Source of the DNA: Thermopolyspora sp040678635
GTDB lineage: Bacteria > Actinomycetota > Actinomycetes > Streptosporangiales > Streptosporangiaceae
Length of the DNA stretch: 64,000 nucleotides
Assembly (NCBI RefSeq): GCF_040678635.1
Contig: NZ_JBFATZ010000001.1
Span: forward strand, 310,001 to 374,000
Direction of reading: 5' to 3'
The position numbers were made by a program, and so were the translations under genes. Numbering within the stretch: the first letter of the stretch is position 1; every line of letters begins with the position of its first letter. This document shows, piece after piece, positions 16,634 to 23,905 of the stretch. Under the pieces are notes generated by a model. It did no database searches, was not told the origin of the DNA, and saw only the letters and a list, made by a program, of their open reading frames with translations.

Positions 16634-18834
16634 GCGGCGGCTCCGATTTCACCGGCGTGAAACTGCCCGAGTTCGACGTGATGGCGGCTAAGCACACGCA
16701 GGCCGCCGACCGCCTGGAGGAGCTCGCCCGAGCCCTGCACCGCGAACTCCAAGGCGCGGGTCTCGACACCACCCCCGCCGCCCGCATCCGCGAACTCGCC
16801 GCCCAGGTCGGCCGCCAGGCAGAGGATCTGCGCCGCCGCCAGGTACTCATCCAGGAGATGCAGCGCGAAAAGGTCGCCTTCGGCCTCTCCCTACCCGAAG
16901 GCTCCTACCTACACCTCCCCGACAAATTGGAGACCGCCCGCGCCCTCCTCGACGGCAGCGTGGCCGCCAACGCCGCCCGCCAGGCCGCCCAAGGCGACGC
17001 CAAGGCCCTGGAACGCTTGAAAAAGTACGCCGACCGCCTCAACGACGCCGAATTCACCAAGGTCTTCATCGAAAAACTCGGCGCCCACGGCCTGACCGGC
17101 CTCCCGGCAGCCCTGGCCAAGTCTCTGCACGAGGCCAGAAGGGAAAAGGACGCCGAGCGCCTGAACCACCTCTCCGAGCAGGGCAAGCAGGTATTGGCCA
17201 TGCTCAGCGAGGCCCTCGCCCAGGCCACCGACCCCAAACACCCCGCCTACGCGGGCGACGCCTTTCTCGACGCCCTGCAGAAGGAAGGCCGCGCCGAACA
17301 CCTCCTCGGCGACATCCGCTACTCCGGCTACCAGTCCCAGGCCCTGATCTGGGCCGCCCACGACGGCAAGCCCCCCTTCTCCGCCAAGTTCATGCAGACC
17401 GTCGGCCAGGACGCCATCGCCTACGAGGCGGAGTTGTACGCGGACCGCTGGGCCGCAAGCAAGTCTTATGGCTTCTCGCACCTGAGCCTGCCCAACATCG
17501 CTGGCGTGCTCGACCTCGGCACATATCTCAAACCAGGCCCAGGCGTGGCAACGGCCGAAGGCACGAAGATCAAGCCATCGGTCGTAGAAGATCTACTGCA
17601 CGCCGCAGGTTTCAACAAGGAGGCTTCTCAGGCCCTCCTCGCCCACACCCCGCCCGGCTGGAAAGTCTCGATCCTGGCGCATCTTGTCACCACACGCCTC
17701 GACGTCTTCAAGTACACCCACCAACAGTCGCTACTCAACTCAATACTGATCAACACCACGACCGGCCAGGATCCGAACTCCAAGAAATTGGCCGCCGATA
17801 TGATCAACGCACTCTCGGTGGAGGCGGAGAAACACTTCCGAACGGGCGACGATGGCAATTTAGAGATTGCTAACGGAGCGGCACTAGACCGGATGGACCA
17901 TTTGCAATACCCGCTTGGACGTGCTCTTGCCGCGAATATTGATCAAGTATTTCGACTCCTGGTAAATCGTGCGACATTCCATGGTGTCGACGCGGAGCGG
18001 ATGTCCTGGGCGATTGCCCTTGCCGTCCGCGATGACAAGGCATTCGAGGCTCTTATGCGTGCGCAGACGGAGCATATGCGCCATGCCCTCGCCGGGGCCC
18101 CACCGGTTGGACTGAACAAGTCCGATCTTGCGGAGTTCGGTTACAGCATTGATGACCTCAAACAATATGACGGCGATCAAGATGGAGTGTTGAGCAAGAG
18201 CGATGTCAAGGATGCACTGGTTAACCTGATCGTGGCGGAAGCGCGCCCATTCGGCCATATCGTGGAGATCAGACGGCAGGCGTTGATAGCGCAGGGTCTA
18301 GAGGACAAAAAGGCGGATGAGGCACTGAGAACCATGGTGCGCGACGCCATTGGTTTGTTCCCCGTGCCAGGAGCTAAACAGGTCAGTGAACTTGCGACCG
18401 GAGCATTTGGCTCACTGCTTACCAAGGAATATGAGAAGATCACAAACATGGGCTACGATGAAATAGCTCGGCGGGTTGCAAGTACAATCTCAGAAAGTGG
18501 GCGCAGCCTAGGGGAAACGCATTCTGTGCTTGCGGGTAACCGCCTAGCCGTGAGCAAGCTTTCCGAACAGCTCATCGCCACGGCCATGCTGAGCAAGGGA
18601 GTATTCGACGGCGTGCCTTTGCGAGGGCAATCCTTCGCGGTCGAAGGAAAAGATGCCATAATACCGTTTGAGAAAATGACCCCAGCCCAGTATGCAGACT
18701 TCCTTGAATGGGCCGGTGAGAAAGGGGGTGCGTATGACTTGCGTGATCGTTTCGATACGACCTTCCGCAAAACGAACGAGGTTGACGACTATCTCAACTT
18801 GCGCACCTCGTCTAATACGGAGGCAGATCGTTGA
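16630..18834 (+). CDS. large helical protein with EF-hand-like loop, partner of the WXG100-like protein
   Basis: This 734-aa protein has no signal peptide or membrane segment. The first 200 residues are a heptad-rich helical region ('AADRLEELARALHRELQ', 'EDLRRRQVLIQEMQREKVAF'). The middle contains 'YDGDQDGVLSKSDVKDAL', whose D-x-D-x-D-G-x-x-S-x-x-D spacing matches an EF-hand calcium loop. The 3' half has visibly lower G+C than the 5' half, as in polymorphic-toxin genes whose C-terminal part is exchanged. It overlaps its neighbours by 4 nt on both sides. I do not recognise a catalytic domain; a type VII-linked secreted effector or surface protein is a hypothesis. Confidence 0.7.
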   Translation: MSGGSDFTGVKLPEFDVMAAKHTQAADRLEELARALHRELQGAGLDTTPAARIRELAAQVGRQAEDLRRRQVLIQEMQREKVAFGLSLPEGSYLHLPDKLETARALLDGSVAANAARQAAQGDAKALERLKKYADRLNDAEFTKVFIEKLGAHGLTGLPAALAKSLHEARREKDAERLNHLSEQGKQVLAMLSEALAQATDPKHPAYAGDAFLDALQKEGRAEHLLGDIRYSGYQSQALIWAAHDGKPPFSAKFMQTVGQDAIAYEAELYADRWAASKSYGFSHLSLPNIAGVLDLGTYLKPGPGVATAEGTKIKPSVVEDLLHAAGFNKEASQALLAHTPPGWKVSILAHLVTTRLDVFKYTHQQSLLNSILINTTTGQDPNSKKLAADMINALSVEAEKHFRTGDDGNLEIANGAALDRMDHLQYPLGRALAANIDQVFRLLVNRATFHGVDAERMSWAIALAVRDDKAFEALMRAQTEHMRHALAGAPPVGLNKSDLAEFGYSIDDLKQYDGDQDGVLSKSDVKDALVNLIVAEARPFGHIVEIRRQALIAQGLEDKKADEALRTMVRDAIGLFPVPGAKQVSELATGAFGSLLTKEYEKITNMGYDEIARRVASTISESGRSLGETHSVLAGNRLAVSKLSEQLIATAMLSKGVFDGVPLRGQSFAVEGKDAIIPFEKMTPAQYADFLEWAGEKGGAYDLRDRFDTTFRKTNEVDDYLNLRTSSNTEADR

Positions 18835-19409
18835 CCTCTTATCGATTTGGTGCTTCGCTTGCCTCGCTTCTTCTCGTTGTCGCTGCGTGCAGCAATGAAC
18901 CGGCAGACGCGCCGACTCCGACCGCGATTCCGGCGATAGTCGACGCGCCGCCATATGTGTGCAAGTTCGTCCCTGAACATGCTCTGCGGCTGATAAGTGG
19001 CTCTACGCAGCCGCTATCGGAAGTCTCGGACGGAACATCAGATGACGGCGATTGCGATGCGCATAATAATTCCTCCGGCCTGCTGGACGTGGCTTGGTCG
19101 AGCGTGCATGGCGACTGGACGGATAAGGATATAGATAATCTTGTCAGTGATCGAATTGAGACGCTGACTCGACATGATGGGACTGCGGTTCCGGAGTCGC
19201 TGGGTAAAGGCATGGCCGCCTATATTCCCGGAGATGAGGAGCCGTATCAAGTAGTCTCTAAATTTACCTGTGGTGGTAAAGTGAGGCTGCTCATCATGAG
19301 ATTCCGGGAGTTTGTCAGCGGCAGGAACTCGATCAATGATATGATCGAGTTGATGAGGATTGGGCAGAAGCGTTACGCGGAACTATATAAATGTGATCTC
19401 GGGAAATAG
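18831..19409 (+). CDS. lipoprotein of the WXG100-like cassette
   Basis: A TTG start in a TTGA overlap with the previous gene gives 192 aa. The N-terminus is a lipoprotein signal ('SLASLLLVVAAC', lipid-modified Cys20), followed by a Pro/Thr/Ala linker and a roughly 140-aa extracellular domain with four further cysteines. Some DUF3558-like actinobacterial lipoproteins share the pattern 'CKFVPEHALRLISG', so that family is possible. Its tight coupling to the 734-aa gene suggests a partner or immunity-type role at the cell surface. G+C is below the window average. Confidence 0.75.
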   Translation: MTSYRFGASLASLLLVVAACSNEPADAPTPTAIPAIVDAPPYVCKFVPEHALRLISGSTQPLSEVSDGTSDDGDCDAHNNSSGLLDVAWSSVHGDWTDKDIDNLVSDRIETLTRHDGTAVPESLGKGMAAYIPGDEEPYQVVSKFTCGGKVRLLIMRFREFVSGRNSINDMIELMRIGQKRYAELYKCDLGK

Positions 19410-19655
19410 TTAGCGGCTGCTCTCTCGGATTTCAAGAAGGAAGGCGTTCCATTCGGTCGGGGTGAAATATAGGTGAAGGCCGGTCGGATCTTTGCTGTCG
19501 CGTAGCGCAACAAACCGATTCAAACTTGCTGCTTCGGTGTATTTTTCGTTATCGACACTCCGGCTGGACCTTCGCCATATGGCCGCTGCTTCCACGCATT
19601 CATTATGCCCGCCGCTGTAACTGGATTTGCGCCATATCGGTTTCATTGGGTCCAT
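19410..19655 (-). CDS. DUF397 domain protein with duplicated N-terminal motif
   Basis: The 81-aa protein shows the DUF397 pattern 'WRKSSYSGGHNECVEAA' ... 'VALRDSKDP' ... 'FTPTEWNAFL'. Unusually, the N-terminal strand unit occurs twice ('IWRKSSYSGG..' then 'IWRRSSRSVD..YTEAAS'), making it longer than the common 60-65 aa. DUF397 proteins act with XRE-DUF5753 regulators in actinomycete development and antibiotic control. The gene start lies inside the upstream regulator gene (13-nt overlap), so the two are translationally coupled. Confidence 0.9.
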   Translation of the reverse strand: MDPMKPIWRKSSYSGGHNECVEAAAIWRRSSRSVDNEKYTEAASLNRFVALRDSKDPTGLHLYFTPTEWNAFLLEIRESSR

Positions 19656-20470
19656 CGTTTCATGGCCTCCCTGATCAGCTCGCTCGACGCACTCTGCGGT
19701 AGAGCCTCTGAGCGCAGTGCATCGAAGAGATAGCTCGCCTCCGCAACCTCGTCGGAACTGTCAACGACCTGCCCTCCGCCAGCATGGTCAAAGTACACCA
19801 CATCCGACGAGCGCTGAAAGGACAGGAGCACGATCGGGCCGTTCGACCCTGGATGGGCGCCAACAGAGGCAGGAATAACCTGAAGCGTGACCCTCGGATG
19901 GCGCAGAGCATCGAGGAGGCTCTGGAGCTGATCACACATTATGCGTTCGTCTCCGACGCGTCGGTGAAGAACCACCTCGTCAAATACGGCGAATAGCCTG
20001 ACGTGGCTGGTCCCCTGCATGATCTTCTTGCGCTCCATGCGCTCTGCGACACGTGCTTCGATCTGCTCGTCCTCGTCGCCAGGACATGCCGCGCGCATGA
20101 GAGCCCGAGCGTAAGCCTCTGTTTGCAGTAGTCCAGGCACGTTGATGGGTTGGAAGTTGCGTATGCACGTCGCCTCACGTTCAAGTTCCAAGAACGAGCG
20201 AACCGGCGGACGGTGAGCTCCGCGGCGGACCATCACCCAGGTGCTGGCGAGATGGCCGCCGGTTTTGAGGGCTTCGTCGCAGCGGTCGGCGAAGTCCTTC
20301 TTTGGGTTGCGTTTGGCGTTCTCGACCGCGCTGACCTGGGCGCCCGAGTAGTTGATGAGTTCGCCGAGTTGCTCCTGGGTCAGGCCCGCCTCTTCGCGGA
20401 TGCGCCGGAGCTCATACCCGAAGAAGGCCAGGGGGCTTGCGCTCGGGTCGGGTCTGGGCAACACGTCCAT
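19643..20470 (-). CDS. XRE-family regulator with DUF5753 ligand/partner domain
   Basis: This 275-aa protein has an XRE helix-turn-helix at about 17-70 ('LRRIREEAGLTQEQLGELINYSGAQVSAVE') and a DUF5753 domain at about 95-265 ('INVPGLLQTEAYARALM', 'DQLQSLLDALRHPRVTLQVIP'). Proteins of this type, such as Streptomyces WhiJ-like regulators, pair with DUF397 partners and with anti-sigma-like ATPases, exactly the three genes found here. It is divergent from the ATPase gene, with a palindrome in the shared interval. Confidence 0.93.
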   Translation of the reverse strand: MDVLPRPDPSASPLAFFGYELRRIREEAGLTQEQLGELINYSGAQVSAVENAKRNPKKDFADRCDEALKTGGHLASTWVMVRRGAHRPPVRSFLELEREATCIRNFQPINVPGLLQTEAYARALMRAACPGDEDEQIEARVAERMERKKIMQGTSHVRLFAVFDEVVLHRRVGDERIMCDQLQSLLDALRHPRVTLQVIPASVGAHPGSNGPIVLLSFQRSSDVVYFDHAGGGQVVDSSDEVAEASYLFDALRSEALPQSASSELIREAMKRWTQ

Positions 20471-20568
20471 GGCTCGGCTCTCCTCATCTCAACACGCGCT
20501 TGACCGAGCTCAACCGGTCCGTCGCCGCCCCCGAGACGGCGACGGATCCCGACTGCAGTCATCATTCA

Positions 20569-20583
20569 ATCACGTACAGTGAT
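20569..20583. promoter_or_regulatory. palindrome in the divergent XRE/ATPase promoter region
   Basis: ATCAC-GTACA-GTGAT is a 5-5-5 inverted repeat located 99 bp upstream of the XRE gene and 59 bp upstream of the ATPase gene. It is a plausible operator for the XRE protein. No experimental motif is available for comparison here. Confidence 0.4.
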
Positions 20584-20641
20584 GCTCTCGGGCAGGGTTG
20601 GTGGCCGAATCTAAAAATCGAGCCAAAAAGAGGTGTCAGAC

Positions 20642-21121
20642 GTGAGCCACCGCCGCCGGGAGCAGACCCCGACCGTCACGACCCGCCGCGTCCCGGACGG
20701 CGGGATGGCGAGCGCCACCGTGCTCGGGGCGCTGGAGTTCCCGGGCGTGACGGCCGCGGTGGGGGATGCCCGCCGAATGGTGCGCCGCCTGCTCGCCCCG
20801 ATCGCCGATCCCGCCGTCCTGCACGACATCGTCCTGCTCACCAGCGAACTCGCCGCCAACGCGATCCGCCACACGTCGAGCGCCGACGGGGTCTTCACCG
20901 TCGCGGTGCTCGACGTCGGCGACGCCTACCGTGTCGAGGTCATCGACGCGGGCGGTTCCGCCGACGTCCCGAGAGTGCTGTACGTGTCCGACGCCACCTA
21001 CGGGCGCGGCATGTTCCTGGTGGAGTGCCTGGCCCGGGACTGGGGAACCTGGGCCGACGACGCGGGCCGTACCACCTGGTTCGAAATCGTTAAGACGCCC
21101 GACCAGGCACGGAATTCGTAG
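20642..21121 (+). CDS. RsbW/SpoIIAB-type ATP-binding protein (putative anti-sigma factor)
   Basis: I prefer GTG 20642 because AGAGG lies 8 nt upstream; GTG 20633 in the same frame would put the binding site on the start. The 159-aa product is a single HATPase_c domain with N-box 'ELAANAIRHT' (Asn73), G1-like 'VIDAGGS' and G2 'YGRGMFLVE'. Such proteins bind sigma factors or anti-anti-sigma factors; in actinomycetes they also accompany XRE-DUF5753/DUF397 pairs. No sigma gene is adjacent, so the partner is unknown. Confidence 0.9.
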   Translation: MSHRRREQTPTVTTRRVPDGGMASATVLGALEFPGVTAAVGDARRMVRRLLAPIADPAVLHDIVLLTSELAANAIRHTSSADGVFTVAVLDVGDAYRVEVIDAGGSADVPRVLYVSDATYGRGMFLVECLARDWGTWADDAGRTTWFEIVKTPDQARNS

Positions 21122-21122
21122 A

Positions 21123-21290
21123 TCAGTTCACCGGGCCGAGCGGGGCCTCGTCGCTGTCGACCAGCTCGCACGGGGCCACCGGTCCATTGGAGATGCCGGC
21201 CCAGATGCCCGCGACCGTGCCCGCCTCGCCCTCGCCGACGCTGAGCTCCAGCACAGCCGTCTGCCCCGGTTTGATCGCGCCTGGGTCGAT
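21123..21290 (-). pseudogene. possible C-terminal fragment of a secreted protein
   Basis: A minus-strand frame ending in TGA at 21123 reads 'DPGAIKPGQTAVLELSVGEGEAG' and ends 'CELVDSDEAPLGPVN'. This has the look of a beta-sandwich C-terminus of an exported protein of the DUF4232 kind. There is no start with a ribosome binding site and no N-terminal part, so I treat it as a remnant. It immediately follows the ATPase gene on the other strand. Assignment is tentative. Confidence 0.3.
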
Positions 21291-21386
21291 CTGGTGTGTG
21301 GAGTCTCGGGTCGCCCTAGCCCTGGAGGTTCCCACAATCTCTGATTCCGGAGAGCCCCGCACGGGGGAGGCGGCGGTCCCGCGAAG

Positions 21387-22844
21387 TCAATGCCGTGGCG
21401 CCGCCGGTGGGCTGGTCCAGGCTGCGAGAAGGTCTTCTGGCGTCCAGATCGCGTCCAGTGGCAGCGCCGGTTCGACTCCTGCCCTTGATACCGCGACCTT
21501 GGGCGTTGTGGGGGTGGTGCCGGGGACGAAGGTGGCGTCGCGGGCGAGTGCGTCGTAGTCGTGGCGATCGAAGGGCTGGGAATCCAGCCATTTGATCGAC
21601 CCGACGAAGTGGATTTGTCCGGCTACCGGTTCCCTGTCTGCGCCGACGAGGTCGATCTCGGGGTTGTTCCGGCGGTTCCACCAGCCGCCGATGGCCTCGG
21701 TCTCGGGCCAGGCGTCGTCCGGCAGGAGGCGGGCCAGGGATTCACGAATGATCGGCTCCACGGCGCGGCCACGCCAGGCGGTCCAGGAGCGCTCGATGCG
21801 GCGCAACGCCATATCCGGGCGACCGCGTTCGCTTTCGGCTACGGCCCGCTGCAGGAACGCCAGCCAGAAGCGCAGGTAGGGATCGGCCACCCGATACCGC
21901 TTGTTCCTGGTGTCGGGTTGCGTCGACAGCGGCAGGTCCACGCTCACGACCCGTTTGGCGATCAGGTTGTTGACGATGGGGGCGAGCGTGCCGGAGGGCA
22001 GCGGTCCTGTGACGCCGGCCCGTTTGGCGATGGCGGCGAAGGTGCGCTCGCCCGTACCGATCGCCTCCAGTACGGCACGCGCCAGGGTGGCCGCCGGGAA
22101 CTCGCCCAGCATCGACAGCTCGCCGGAGGCGAGCAGGGGAGACAAGGGGTTGGCCAGGCTCGCCCGCAGGAAGTCGGCCCGGGTCATCCCGGGGGTCCAC
22201 GAGCGGACCACCTCGGGGAATCCGCCGGTGATGAGAAGGGCGTCGACGGCGTCGGTGGCGCTCAGCCCCGTCATTTCCGCGACGTCGCCGAGGTGCAGCG
22301 GGCGTACGGTCATCCGGGCCGCCCGACCGAAGAACGGCCGGCCGTACTCCTGCAGCGACTCCATCACCGACAGGTCGCTGCCGACCAGGATCAACAGGAT
22401 CGGCCGAGAGGACAGGTGCCGATCCCAGGCGGTCTGAAGCGCCCCTTCGAACTCGCGATCCTGCTCCACCAGCCAGGGGACCTCGTCCAGGACGACGACG
22501 CATGGACTCTGCTCGCTCGCGGCCACGGCGACGGAACGAAGCGCGTGGTTCCAGTCCGCGGGTTCGAGCCCTTCGACGAGCTGCCTCCCCGGCAGCGCCG
22601 AGCACGCGATGGCCTGGGCGAGGTCCCGCCGCTCCGCCGCCGGGCTACGCCCTTTGGTCGCCTGGAACACCACGTACGGCAGACCTGACCGATCGCAGAA
22701 CTCCTGGACGAGCCGCGACTTCCCCACGCGCCGACGCCCCGTGATGATGAGGGCCCGACCGCGTGTGCCGCCTCTGCCTTCGACAACCACACGAAGCTGC
22801 TCCTCCAGCACGCGAAGATCTTCGGATCGGCCGACGAACTCCAT
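21387..22844 (-). CDS. AAA ATPase with DUF234-type nuclease-like C-terminal domain
   Basis: The 485-aa protein has 'FVGRSEDLRVLEEQL' leading to Walker A 'GRRRVGKS' (36-43), Walker B 'CVVVLDEVPWL', a sensor 'LILVGSDLSVME' and 'GGFPEVVR'. The C-terminal half contains a winged-helix region ('IAKRAGVTGPLPSGTLAPIVNNL') and 'RYRVADPYLRFW', then the DUF234 segment with 'NPEIDLVGAD', a degenerate PD-(D/E)xK-like pattern. Family members are P-loop ATPases of unknown role, common in archaea and sporadic in bacteria, suggesting transfer. Start ATG 22844 is used; TTG 22880 is an alternative. Confidence 0.87.
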   Translation of the reverse strand: MEFVGRSEDLRVLEEQLRVVVEGRGGTRGRALIITGRRRVGKSRLVQEFCDRSGLPYVVFQATKGRSPAAERRDLAQAIACSALPGRQLVEGLEPADWNHALRSVAVAASEQSPCVVVLDEVPWLVEQDREFEGALQTAWDRHLSSRPILLILVGSDLSVMESLQEYGRPFFGRAARMTVRPLHLGDVAEMTGLSATDAVDALLITGGFPEVVRSWTPGMTRADFLRASLANPLSPLLASGELSMLGEFPAATLARAVLEAIGTGERTFAAIAKRAGVTGPLPSGTLAPIVNNLIAKRVVSVDLPLSTQPDTRNKRYRVADPYLRFWLAFLQRAVAESERGRPDMALRRIERSWTAWRGRAVEPIIRESLARLLPDDAWPETEAIGGWWNRRNNPEIDLVGADREPVAGQIHFVGSIKWLDSQPFDRHDYDALARDATFVPGTTPTTPKVAVSRAGVEPALPLDAIWTPEDLLAAWTSPPAAPRH

Positions 22845-22887
22845 GGCTCCAAGGTAAGATCGCTTCTTACTTAGATGCAATCCTACT

Positions 22888-23052
22888 ATGAACGAGTACG
22901 ACGTTCCGGTCGTGACTCGCCTGCCCGCATCGGCCTCATCGATCGGAGCCGATAATGAGCGACCTTTTCGCCGTGTACAAGCGATCGCGGCACCTGTTAC
23001 CCGAGCACGGCTGTATGACCCGTACGCGATCGCTCAGGCCGCCGAAGTGTGA
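22888..23052 (+). CDS. possible small protein, 54 aa
   Basis: An ATG frame divergent from the ATPase gene encodes 54 aa ending 'ARLYDPYAIAQAAEV'. Composition is plausible for a gene, but there is no good ribosome binding site and I recognise no family. The remaining 94 bp up to the thioredoxin stop hold nothing recognisable. Confidence 0.22.
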   Translation: MNEYDVPVVTRLPASASSIGADNERPFRRVQAIAAPVTRARLYDPYAIAQAAEV

Positions 23053-23146
23053 CAGTCGATCGTCGGCGAGCCTGAGTAGATCTTCGCCGTCGGTCACGCC
23101 AGGTTCCGGGTCGGACGGGGACGCGCTTGTCCACCGGCCCCGCCGA

Positions 23147-23461
23147 TCACAGGTGGGGTTCGATGTCGGCGAGGAGGAGGCGCTTGGGCTTGGCGCCGAC
23201 GATGCGCTGGACGAGGGTGCCGTGGCGGAAGAGGGTGAGGGTCGGGAACCCCAAGATGCCGTAGCGGCGGATGATTTCGGGGTGGTCGTCGCCGTTGAGC
23301 TTGGCGATGGTGAGGCGGTCGCCGTACTCGGACTCGATCTGCTCAAGGACCGGGGCGATCATCTTGCACGGGGGGCACCACTCCGCCCAGAAGTCGACCA
23401 GTACCGGCTTGTCGGCGCGGAGCACCTGCTCGTCGAAGTTCTCGGTGGTCAGGGTGAGCAT
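23147..23461 (-). CDS. trxA: thioredoxin
   Basis: The 104-aa protein has the complete thioredoxin fold: 'VLVDFWAEWCPPCKMIAPVLEQI' with redox Cys29/Cys32, the cis-Pro segment 'GFPTLTLF' and 'VGAKPKRLL' at the C-terminus. The active site is WCPPC rather than the usual WCGPC; the Gly-to-Pro change is expected to alter redox potential. It reduces disulfides in the cytoplasm. Its start lies within the preceding MerR-family gene, so it is co-transcribed with and probably regulated by it. Confidence 0.95.
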   Translation of the reverse strand: MLTLTTENFDEQVLRADKPVLVDFWAEWCPPCKMIAPVLEQIESEYGDRLTIAKLNGDDHPEIIRRYGILGFPTLTLFRHGTLVQRIVGAKPKRLLLADIEPHL

Positions 23462-23837
23462 TGCTGTCTCCCGGGGAGAAGGCGCAGCCGGGGCAGGCGC
23501 GCGACAGTTGGCCGGCCACCTCGGCTCTGCGCCGGACCAGGGCGTCGATCTCCGCGTCGATCTCGGCGAGTTTGCGGCGGTAGACGGCGATCGACTCCGG
23601 GCAGGCGTCGCCGGACGCGTGTCCGTCGCGCAGGCACTCGATGAAGGGGCGTACGTCCTCCAGCGTGAAGCCGACCGCCAGCAGGGACCGGATCTCGCGG
23701 ACCAGGCGCACGTCCGACTCGTCGTACTCCCGGTAGCCGTTCGCCGTCCGCCGCGCCCGCAGCAGCCCCTGCTGCTCGTAGTAGCGCAGCGAGCGGGTGC
23801 TGGCACCGGCGCGTTCGGCCAGCTCTCCGATCCGCAT
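23343..23837 (-). CDS. MerR-family transcriptional regulator coupled to thioredoxin
   Basis: The 164-aa protein begins at ATG after AGGAGGGGG. It has a MerR winged helix ('MRIGELAERAGASTRSLRYYEQQGLLRARR', 'YREYDESDVRLV'), a dimerisation helix ('IDAEIDALVRRRAEVAGQL') and Cys-rich positions ('CLRDGHASGDACPES', 'CPGC') that could sense redox state or metals. The frame has no stop until 119 nt into trxA, so the last 40 residues are encoded by trxA DNA in another frame. A MerR-type operator lies 40 bp upstream, consistent with autoregulation of merR-trxA. Confidence 0.85.
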   Translation of the reverse strand: MRIGELAERAGASTRSLRYYEQQGLLRARRTANGYREYDESDVRLVREIRSLLAVGFTLEDVRPFIECLRDGHASGDACPESIAVYRRKLAEIDAEIDALVRRRAEVAGQLSRACPGCAFSPGDSNAHPDHRELRRAGAPRRQAGTGRLLGGVVPPVQDDRPGP

Positions 23838-23877
23838 CGGTCCCCCTCCTGATCTGGTGGCCGTCAACGACGGTAAG

Positions 23878-23897
23878 CCTTGACACCGGCGTCAAGG
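23878..23897 (-). promoter_or_regulatory. MerR-type operator/promoter of the merR-trxA unit
   Basis: CCTTGAC-N6-GTCAAGG is a perfect 7-6-7 inverted repeat placed in the 68-bp gap upstream of the MerR gene. The embedded CTTGAC is a good -35 element and the arrangement is that of classical MerR-regulated promoters, where the regulator sits between -35 and -10. Confidence 0.7.
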
Positions 23898-23905
23898 TCA
23901 AGCGG

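Noticed and set aside
5219..19409. Prophage or IS-borne island
   Set aside because: No integrase, transposase, att-like direct repeats or tRNA boundary was seen; transfer is suggested only by gene content and local G+C.
20633..20641. GTG 20633 as start of the anti-sigma-type ATPase
   Set aside because: The only purine-rich site (AGAGG) overlaps that codon; GTG 20642 has it at normal spacing.
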